From Candidatus Magasanikiibacteriota bacterium (GTDB lineage Bacteria > Patescibacteriota > Patescibacteriia > Magasanikbacterales > UBA922): a stretch of 51,025 nucleotides of DNA. The notes beneath the pieces were generated by a model. The model searched no databases, was not told where the DNA came from, and was given only the letters and a program-made list of their open reading frames with translations. Both the position numbers and the translations under genes were made by a program. Position 1 is the stretch's first letter. Each line of letters starts with the position of its first letter. The stretch covers positions 131,598-182,622 of the forward strand of contig JABIEQ010000011.1 of assembly GCA_018651085.1 (NCBI GenBank). Reading direction: 5' to 3'. This document shows positions 40,990 to 50,300 of this stretch, piece by piece.

Positions 40990-41414
40990 ATCCAGTGTTT
41001 TAGTATCTTTTCTTGAAGCGGAAACATGATATCTGCATCCTTTTTCTTTATATGATCATACCCCACAAGATGCAATATTCCATGAATAAGCATCCGAGAA
41101 AATTCTTCTTCAAAAGAGACTCCTTCTCTTTTTGCTTGTCTTTTAATGTATGGTATTGCTAAAAATACATCTCCAAGATCATCACTTTCCATAATGGATG
41201 TTCCTTCTTGCATCCGAAACGAAAGTACATCTGTGGGTCTATCTATATGTCTATATTCTCTATTTAAACTATGTATTCTTTTATCTCCTATACAATGTAC
41301 ACTTAATACCCTCTTTTTTTCCTTTACTCTTTTAAGAGTATACGCTGCTATCGCTTGTATTTTTTTTTTGGAAAAACCAATTTTTTTTACTGTTTGGTAT
41401 ATATTGCATTCCAT
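40986..41414 (-). CDS. ybeY: endoribonuclease YbeY
   Basis: Zinc-dependent RNase for rRNA maturation. 142 residues with the metal motif H-x3-H-x5-H in HGILHLVGYDH near residue 115, and the block REYRHIDRPTDVLSFRMQEG near 53-72. The stop is TGA inside the dgkA start region, showing that TGA terminates here. It is 5 nt behind the TSP3 protein gene. Confidence 0.96.
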   Translation of the reverse strand: MECNIYQTVKKIGFSKKKIQAIAAYTLKRVKEKKRVLSVHCIGDKRIHSLNREYRHIDRPTDVLSFRMQEGTSIMESDDLGDVFLAIPYIKRQAKREGVSFEEEFSRMLIHGILHLVGYDHIKKKDADIMFPLQEKILKHWI

Positions 41415-41419
41415 ATTTT

Positions 41420-42604
41420 TTATTCCAAAAGTGTTGATGTGGAAATATCAATTTCTCCTATTTCTTCTAAGGTTGAAGTATTTACTCCTGGTAATGTTGT
41501 TTGTTCTGGGAGTACGTCTATACTATTTTCTAAACGAAAACTTTGTACCATCATTTCTATGACATGTCTAAACGGAATCTGTTGCTGTTGTCTTGGATTG
41601 TAAATAAGTACAAATACTTGTACGTCATCTTCAATATATGCTACCAACCGATCTTTTCGTACAATGACTTCTTGTTTAAAACTATTTTGTGTTGTAAGTA
41701 AATCTGAAAACTTTTGCCCCTTAGCTACTCTTCCAAACCAATTTCTAAAGGATTCCCCAAATTCTTTTTTTACAATATGCACCGACACATATTCCCCACT
41801 AATATCACTAAATAGTACATCTGTTGCTTTTCCATTTATATCTCCCACCTCCCAGGCGCTTGGATAATACATCCTATACGCTCTTTTAGGGTGAATATAA
41901 TCAAAAACTCTTCCGGTATCAATAATTTTTGACGGAGAAATCTTTTCTGGACTATACAAATTGACGACTTCTAAACCATCATAATACCCATCACCATCAG
42001 TATCCCAGATACCTGGATTTGATCTAAATATATCTTCTTCTTGATCTGTAAGAGAATCTTTATCAACATCACTCGTATCAACAAGAATCATTCTTGGAAA
42101 AGGTAATGATATATCTTCATCAATTGAAGGTGTCGATGTTGGTGTTGGTACCCTTTGTGTACTTGTTGGTGATATTACTTTTATTTCTGTAATCTTTGTT
42201 GAAGAAGGTGTCTTTAATGGTTCTTCTATATCTTCTTGAAGAGGAGTATTTTGAACTTCGTTACCTACTTGCTTTGTCGCTTGGGTAATATAATACCAAC
42301 TTACGAGAGCCATAACGACGACAAATAAGACAATAATAAGTATTATTAGCCATTTTTTCTTATCATTTTTTTTAGAAGGAATAGTTGTTTTTTTTGTTGT
42401 AGGAGGCGTTGTCCTTGGTTGCTTGCCTGATATCTTTTCTTGTGCGTGTTTATCGCCTTGTTTTGTTATTGATACCTCATTTTTATATATGACTGGATCT
42501 TGTCCACCATAAAAAACATCTGGAATTGTGTGAATCTCCACAGATGTGTTTTTATGCTCTTTATTTTTATTCTCTTGCTCTTTTTTCTTCTTTTTGAAGA
42601 GCAT
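41420..42604 (-). CDS. single-pass TSP3-repeat surface protein with a C-terminal YPSAW-type domain
   Basis: 394 residues. A Lys-rich cytoplasmic start, one transmembrane helix (about 85-106), a Thr/Pro/Ser linker, and thrombospondin type-3 Ca-binding loops near 178-214 (DVDKDSLTDQEED, DTDGDGYYDGLE). The C-terminal domain (YRMYYPSAWEVGD onward) resembles the FSYPQSW domain at the end of the PEP synthase-like fusion at 32133-35069. Topology is N-in, C-out. Function unknown; it is the last of three TSP3 genes downstream of the giant cysteine-rich protein. Confidence 0.82.
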   Translation of the reverse strand: MLFKKKKKEQENKNKEHKNTSVEIHTIPDVFYGGQDPVIYKNEVSITKQGDKHAQEKISGKQPRTTPPTTKKTTIPSKKNDKKKWLIILIIVLFVVVMALVSWYYITQATKQVGNEVQNTPLQEDIEEPLKTPSSTKITEIKVISPTSTQRVPTPTSTPSIDEDISLPFPRMILVDTSDVDKDSLTDQEEDIFRSNPGIWDTDGDGYYDGLEVVNLYSPEKISPSKIIDTGRVFDYIHPKRAYRMYYPSAWEVGDINGKATDVLFSDISGEYVSVHIVKKEFGESFRNWFGRVAKGQKFSDLLTTQNSFKQEVIVRKDRLVAYIEDDVQVFVLIYNPRQQQQIPFRHVIEMMVQSFRLENSIDVLPEQTTLPGVNTSTLEEIGEIDISTSTLLE

Positions 42605-42609
42605 AGGTG

Positions 42610-43788
42610 TTATGATGTTTCCTCACTTTGACAAATAAGTGATAAATTTCTCTTTATTTCTTCAGCTAATAATGGAAGAAGCACAGGATCTTGTAATATA
42701 TCCCCATTAATTGTGTGCCCTTGTGCACTTAAAGAAGCAATTGCGGCAGAGTATGCAGCGGCATATTGTTCTTCTGTACAAGGTTCATCTTTAGATACAT
42801 CACTTGAAAAGGGTTCTTCTTCAAATACTGGTTTTGTACTTGTTGCGTTCCCTTCTTCATTATTCAATTCCCCTGGGATAAATATTTTTCCAGGACCAGT
42901 TGGACTATACCCTGAACGAACTTCTACGCCGTCTAAATAACTATCTCCATCAGTATCTTTATTTAGTGGATCAGTATTCCAAGAAAGAATTTCAGCTCCG
43001 TCACTTAATTCATCATTATCAGTATCCCAATTATTTGGATCTGTTCCTAATTCTCTTTCTTCTGTGTCTTCTAATCCATCTTCATCAGAATCTATCGGTT
43101 GCCCAAATAAAATGATATCATCAATTATTTGATTTTGAGCATCTACTGACCCTAACGGCTGATTACTTGTGTCATCTTGGTCTTCAACTTGCTGATCTCT
43201 ATTTGTAGTATCTTCAATATCTACTTGAAAGGTATCATCACTACTTTGTTGTTGTGTTGCCGGTGCACCATTTGAAGACACAAAGGTTCCGTATGCCCAC
43301 CATGCAGCTCCTACAATACCTGCTAATACAAATATGAGAATTACAATAACAATAATTGCTTTTCCAATCCCAGGCTTTTTAATTGTATAGCTTTCACCCG
43401 GATAATTTCCAGGTGGAGGTGGTGTTCCTATTCCTAAAGGAGAAAATGGTTGCGCATTTACGTCTTGAGCTGAAGACAATGCTTGTGGCGCTTGTTCTGT
43501 ATGATCTATCGCCGCAAAAACATCTTGCACAGGTGGGTTTTGTATTTTTATCTCTGTTTTTTCTTTTGCTTGAAGCTTCCCCGAAGAAATAGCTGATGAT
43601 ACTTCTGGTGGAGATTGAGGAACTTCTCTAACCGGTGGTGCTTGTACTTTTGCTTGTGGTTGGTTTTCTACCACCTCTTCAGCAGCATCCACGGGTTCTA
43701 TAGTATCCTTAAAAATATCTTCTGGTTCACCAATAGGAAGATTTGGAGGTGGAGTGCTTCCCCCTGCTTGTGCGTGATCATCAAACAT
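42610..43788 (-). CDS. single-pass TSP3-repeat surface protein, Pro-rich N-terminus
   Basis: 392 residues. The long N-terminal part (1-140) is Pro/Gln/Glu-rich and would be cytoplasmic. A transmembrane helix (about 143-168) follows, then an acidic linker and several TSP3 Ca-binding loops at about 233-293 (DSDEDGLEDTEE, DTDNDELSDGAE, DTDGDSYLDGVE). The end is Cys-containing (DEPCTEEQYAAAYSAAIASL). TSP3 loops bind calcium and rigidify surface proteins. It is 5 nt from the next gene, in one operon. Confidence 0.82.
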   Translation of the reverse strand: MFDDHAQAGGSTPPPNLPIGEPEDIFKDTIEPVDAAEEVVENQPQAKVQAPPVREVPQSPPEVSSAISSGKLQAKEKTEIKIQNPPVQDVFAAIDHTEQAPQALSSAQDVNAQPFSPLGIGTPPPPGNYPGESYTIKKPGIGKAIIVIVILIFVLAGIVGAAWWAYGTFVSSNGAPATQQQSSDDTFQVDIEDTTNRDQQVEDQDDTSNQPLGSVDAQNQIIDDIILFGQPIDSDEDGLEDTEERELGTDPNNWDTDNDELSDGAEILSWNTDPLNKDTDGDSYLDGVEVRSGYSPTGPGKIFIPGELNNEEGNATSTKPVFEEEPFSSDVSKDEPCTEEQYAAAYSAAIASLSAQGHTINGDILQDPVLLPLLAEEIKRNLSLICQSEETS

Positions 43789-43816
43789 ATATATTACCTA
43801 ACGTTACAAGTATTTT

Positions 43817-44266
43817 TTATTTACTTAATGGATCGAACCCTTTTCGCACTTCTCTTCCATCCCCAAAGCCATCACCATCAGTATCAGGGTTCAAAGGATC
43901 AGTTTTGGTTACAGACACTTCTTCTCCATCTTTTAGCCCATCTCCATCGGTATCAAATTCAAAATCACTCGTTCCAAGCTCGGCTTCTTGTGTTGCACTA
44001 AGGCCATCTCTATCCTTATCTTCTGGAAATGGATCAACAGTAAGTGTTGCAGAGGGATCCTGATTTTTATCACTAATGATGTTTTTTGTCTCTTCTTTAT
44101 CTTGAGAAACTACCAAGACAACACCCGTAACAATTAATGCAATGCATACAATAATTACTATAAGAATCCACCATCTCTTTTTTTGAGGAGGTTTTTGATA
44201 ATACGCTGCATGATTTACAGACTGTTGTCCTTCTTCTATAGGTGATTGTACTTGATTTATTTCCAT
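43817..44266 (-). CDS. short single-pass TSP3-repeat surface protein
   Basis: 149 residues from the ATG at 44264-44266; the upstream TTG start would overlap the promoter. Transmembrane helix about 31-53 (RWWILIVIIVCIALIVTGVV), then three TSP3 loops at 83-149 (DKDRDGLSATQE, DTDGDGLKDGEE, DTDGDGFGDGRE). It shares the plan of the two larger neighbours. An extended -10 (TGTTATACT, 44282-44290) lies about 16 nt upstream, so the three TSP3 genes may start transcription here. Confidence 0.82.
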   Translation of the reverse strand: MEINQVQSPIEEGQQSVNHAAYYQKPPQKKRWWILIVIIVCIALIVTGVVLVVSQDKEETKNIISDKNQDPSATLTVDPFPEDKDRDGLSATQEAELGTSDFEFDTDGDGLKDGEEVSVTKTDPLNPDTDGDGFGDGREVRKGFDPLSK

Positions 44267-44281
44267 ACCAATCTGTCTTTT

Positions 44282-44290
44282 AGTATAACA
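44282..44290 (-). promoter_or_regulatory. extended -10 promoter of the TSP3 operon
   Basis: Minus-strand TGT-TATACT; TATACT at 44282-44287. The RNA would start near 44275, about 9 nt before the ATG. No -35 is visible. Confidence 0.5.
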
Positions 44291-44307
44291 CAATTTTTTC
44301 TTCTTTT

Positions 44308-47300
44308 TTATCCTTCTTGATTTTGTTCATTTTCATTTTCTGAATCATTACAAAATTCAGTTGAAATATTACATTTCACATCTTGGAATCCACTTTCAAT
44401 TGTTCCATCTTCATATTCTCTATTTCCTTCTTTTACTACTTCTACTTCATACCCTCCATTTTTCTTTACCAAGTTAAATGCATGCCAATATCTTGCAACT
44501 TCGTTACTACTTGTACCAGCAGCACCACGAATTTCAAATGTATGCGCTGGCTTATATATAGAATATCTTGGGTTTTGTCTTTCATTATACTCGTAGACCT
44601 CAACCTGAAGATTTGAATGAATGTGCCCAAATATTGGTACTCCATCAGTTCCTACAAATATTGCATATGTTGCATTTTCTACAGATCCTTCTCCTTGAGG
44701 CTTATCTGTTTCAATAGTAAATGATTGAATAAATGTATTATCAAGACTTTGTTCTCTGTGCGCGTATACATGTTCATACCATTGATGCATGTTGTCAGTT
44801 GGCCACCAATAATTACTGTAATTTGGATTTTCTGAAAGTCCTAATGACCCAGATATTTCTGAAACAAATGGGTTACTTGTGTCTATTGGGTATCCAAGTA
44901 CTTTCGGAAACCCTCCGAATACTCTATCGTTAAATTCTTGATTGTATACATTTAACAAAAATGGGGCATTCTCTCCACCTTCGTCATTCGTCCAACGAAG
45001 CACCACTCTGAATGTTCCTTCTGGAACAGCAGGAGATGCAATGAACTCATTTGTTATCGCTTCTGCTTGTCCTCTCACAGGGTATAAAAATTCATTATAT
45101 TCCCCTAAACTCACCCTACTTCTATTAAACTCTACTTCGTATTCTCCTGAACAACGAACATTTGTTTCAATACGAGCTTCTTCACTACCAAGTAAGGTTA
45201 CTTCATAATCTGATCCTATAGTGATATGAGACCCTTGCCATATTCTTTGATTTAATGGGTTGAAAAAGCCTCCTTGTTCTCTAAACAAGCGCACTGTTGC
45301 TCTTCCACTCCAATTGTCTTCTTCATCAAATTCTTGATGCCCAAATAATGGGTTTATAAACTTTGCCCTTGGGACAGTTCCTCCTGGAGGAGAAACCAGG
45401 TTACATGAAAGACAATCATTTGTTACATTTGTACAACTATTGTTACAACTATATTCTCCAACATCAGCACACCCTTCTGTAAATACTTCTTCTGAAAGTT
45501 CTACCCCACAAAAAAGTTCTTCTTGTGTACACTCTTGATCAGTATTACAGCCTGCTGCCCATACTCTATCTCCAAGCACACAAATTCCACCTAAAGCAAA
45601 ACATGTTCCATGACATTCACTATTTTGTGTACAGAGGGTATCAAGCACCTCGTCTTCAAACTGACAATATTGTTTTCGATATGTCACGGTATTATCTATA
45701 AACTCACACACTTCTATGTCTTCAATATCATTGTTCCCACAAAATAATGGAGAATCCACTTGCAATACTTCCCGACAATCGTCAGAACAATATGTGCAGG
45801 ACTCATCATACCCGGGAACACAGGCAATTCCATTTTCTACACCAAGATCACATACTTCTCCTCGTTCTGCCTGCACAATACCATCGTCACACCTTACTTC
45901 TTGTTGATTATTGTTTTGATTATTATTTTCACCTTCTTCTATTTGACATATGGCACTACACCCATCACCATCAACATTATTTCCATCGTCACATGATTCA
46001 ACAGATTCGATAATACCATCTCCACAATAACCTCCCGCACGCTGACAATCTTCGGAACAAGACACACCTTCAAAATGATGGTATGAACTTCCATATCTAT
46101 TTGTTCCTGCTTCCACACAATCTCCATAAGAGACTAGTTCATCAACAGGTAATACTTTTTCTCTTACATCATTTCTTGTAATCTCATTATCAAGTAGATC
46201 AATGACATTATCTGGCGAAGGAGCGGTACAATCAGCATTTCCTCTTTCTATGTCACAACGTAATTGTGGATCTCCTGAACAATAGTGTGTTTGATATGAC
46301 TCTTCATCTTTTATGTCTTCAATATTCTGAAATAAACTTCCAAATTCTATAAATGCTCGTTCACACAAAATTATACCTTCGTTATTACACATCCGAATGA
46401 TGATATCACTACCACTACTCTCTTCTAAAAGTTGTGGATATATTACACGAATCTTATTTGCCCCAGAATTTAAGGTAACGTGTGTATCTTCTATAATTTC
46501 ACAATGTTCAAGTGGTTGGTTTGTATCTTGGTCAATGTTAATTTGTCCATCTCCACATCGTGCAACACCAGAAAACCCAGTACATTGACTATTACATTGG
46601 CCATATTCTCCGTTTACACTTCCGTCGTCACAGGCTTCATCTCCTTCGACTACCCCATTTCCACATTCAAATATTTCGCGACAACTTCCATATACATACT
46701 GACACTCATTATTACAGATTCCTACCCCAACGTCTCCTTCACGACAAAGCCCAACTTCTCCTTCTTGAGCTCCTACACATTGAGTGGTTTCAAGGTTTAA
46801 CCCAAGATATGATTCTGAATCTTTAATTGCTCCACACGTAAACCGTGTTCTTTGGAATGGATTTTCTAAAAGAGTGGCATCAATTGTTTCTTGTCTAATT
46901 GGGTTTGATAATACACTCACCGCTGTTGGTAACCCTTCTTCTGAATAGGTTCTTATGTCCCGACAAGCATCAGTTGAATTACACTGAAATACTCCATCAA
47001 TTTCATTCTCATTTCTTTCGGTAAATATAATTTCATTATCAACTAAACATACCTCTGTTTCTGGCACATCTGCAAAATTCACTCCCTCTTCCAATAGAGA
47101 TATTGGACAATCAGCATCGGTTGAACAAGAAGTTTGAGTATTATCATAATTACACAATCCTTCCTCAGTTGGATAATATCCCTGGCTACTTAAAATTCTA
47201 CTTCCCGGTGGGTCACACTGTTCACTTACTTGGTTTACAATTCCGTCTCCACAGGCTTCACCAAATGGTGAGATTATTTGTCCTGGTTGACACCATCTTT

Positions 47301-50300
47301 CTGTGGTAAATGATTCTTGATCTGGCACAAACTCTTCAACAACAGTATTTTGGTTTCCAAAATATTCAAGCGGTACATGAAGACTATAATTCTCTTCATC
47401 AATTGCTTCGTACTCATAGACACTTGCTGCTAGTGGACACATATACTGACTACTTGCTACATCCCAACATGTTCGTGCATCTTTTAATTCACAAGCATTT
47501 CCTGACCCAGGACAATCTGCGTTTGATACACAAAACGTTGCCTGATCATTTACTCTGTCAGAACACACCCCACAAGCACTCCATTCATTAATTTGATCAC
47601 TTGGTGCCCCTCCGATGCTTTGTCCCAAAAGTCCCCATGATGGCCAACGTGAATTTGTATATCTTGGTATAAAGGTTCCACTTTCTAACTGTGGATATGT
47701 TCCTTCATTTCGTTTAAATTGTTCAAATGCATTTTGTACTGGGGCGACATCTTGTAGACGTTCCCAATCTCTAAGGAACTTTGTTCGAGCATTTGAACAA
47801 ACACCTATAGTTTGAGGTAATGGACTCCCTCCTGCATCTCGGCAATCAAAATCAGTTACACACGTATCTGTTGTAATGTTAGCAAGACTATTTTCTGAAA
47901 TAAATTCGAGTGCGCTGTCTATTATCTCTGTTCCTTCTGCCAAACAAAAACCATAATCACTTACATTGATATTAAACTGCAATGAATCAATTAATTTCTC
48001 TACAACTTCTCGTGTATCTTCTCGTGCATTTTCGTTTACACTGATGTGTAATATATAGTTTTCTACTACTCCTTGGTTTACTTTATTTAAGGCATTTATG
48101 TAGAAATTGTCTCCGTCTGTAATTGCATCAAATCCGTCTACTGCAATAACGACAAAATCACTAATGTTTTGAAATGTGATGTCCCGTATTCCTTGATCTT
48201 GGTACCATCTTGCTGCAGAGAGTCTTCCTGGATTATCAAATATTTGCACTCCGACAACATCATTATTCACCTCATTAAACATGAGCCATCTTTTTTGTAC
48301 TTCATTTGGTAATGAACGTACTGATTGACACGCATTCAATGTATTTTCTCCGGCACCACACTGCCCATATGACTGAAAATCAATACATTCAATATCTTCT
48401 GTACAAAATATATCTGCTAATTCACAAAAATTTTGATCTACAAGACATGGCCCGAAATCTTCAGTTACGGCACAACTACTATCATCAGTACAAGAAAGGG
48501 CATCATTTTCACTACATACACGGTTAAAACAATCACCGTCGGCTGAACAGGCTTCTCCGACATTATCACCATGAGCACATTGTTTTACGGTATCTGAAAA
48601 TTCTGGTGTAAAGACAAATGGTCTTAAGTATGGTAAATCATCGTCAGATACACCTTGACGACCAGCATCTGCACAATAATTTAGTGAAAAATTGTAAAAC
48701 TTTCCAAATACTGATGGTGCTTCTCCACCACGAAATCCTTCGTCAGGGAGAATATCAAATTCATTTGGTGCATATTCATCATCATTCAGCTCTCTTCCTG
48801 GAGGATTTCCATCTTCATATGGAAATACATTATGTACAGGCCAAGGTCTTTCACAAAAAAGTGATGTTAATTGTGTTACCCCGGTAAACACTCGCCCTTC
48901 GTGTGAATCTGGTGTTCTATCTTGTATTACTGTTGCACTGGCCACACCAATTCCTTGTCCTTCGACAGTTCGTGATCCTATTAATGTAAATGCTTCTGTT
49001 GTTGTTGCTGGAGCAAATGGAATTTCGAAAATATTGTGGTTTTTTGGACCCCAGTCCCATGTCCAGTTATATACATCTTCAATGGGAACAATCCGTTGTC
49101 CATTACTACTTCTTGATTCTACAACAAATTCTTGCCCTGTTTCAGGAACACTAAACAAGTGTTGCGGTGGATCAACATCTAAATCAGCTAATTTACATAC
49201 TTCTTCTGTTGTACGGAAAATAACACTGTCGTGAAGTAAGTTTGTATTATCTGGGTTTCCAATCCCGACATCGTTTACATCTGTTATTCCTTCTAATCCT
49301 CCTCTTAAAATAATCGCATATGTTGTATCAGCTTCTAAGAGATCTTCTAGATATAACTCTACAGTTGTTGTAACGCTGTCCCCTTCTTGATCATATATTA
49401 CATGTGGTTGTGGTGCTATTTCTCCACTACACCATGTTTCAATATTTAGGGCATTATTATTTATCTGTGATGCTTGTGCTTTTCTTCCAACAATTGTGTA
49501 AAATGCTTTTTTAGCATGCCACCATACTTTTGCAAATAATGTTTCAGGTGGGGTGTCTTCAAGAAGTACTCCTACTAATGTTTCTTGGAGTTCTCCTGTG
49601 ACATCTACTTCTCTTCCATCTGAAATGTCCCGACAATTTACTGCGTCTTCGTATCCTTTTGCAATCCAGACATTACCATTTAATGTTTCTTCATCAATAA
49701 CTTCATCAAATGAAACTGATATGAATGTGTTTCTACATACTCCTTCTTCATTTCCTATTCCAGCGAGATCTCTTGGGTATGATGCACTTCTTCTTGGTCG
49801 TGGGTAACAACATGAATTACTTGCAACACCATCTTCAGCATTTGGACAATTATTAAACTGTCCATTTACTTGTTCATCAAACTCTTCATATCCACATTGC
49901 AAGAAATAATCTCCGGTTCCCTCTACTGGTGGCGTAATGTCGTCAACGGTAATAAGTGGACGATCTTCTGTTGGAGGACGCTCAATACTATTTGCTTCAA
50001 CTGAAATTTCTGTAAATTGAATTGTTGGGAATTCTTCTGGATTTCCTTGCCCTATAGCCGTTACAATTTGGATAGGGTGTTCTTCGAGTCTATTATTTCC
50101 TTGTTGATTTGGATCTTCACAACCGACATATTCCCCAACGCCCTGAATACCATCTCCACATACTGATGGATTTTCATATCCTATTGAAGACCCAGCATAC
50201 GTACAATCATCATTACACCCTGGTTCTCCAGCAGTACACCTTAAGCTTGAAGGAATAGATGGACCTTCACAAATATTTTCAAGCAAACATCCGTCGTTAC

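Noticed and set aside
40980-40990. Alternative genetic code with UGA as Gly
   Set aside because: ybeY ends on TGA inside the start of dgkA, and long genes end normally on TAA or TAG; nothing requires UGA readthrough.
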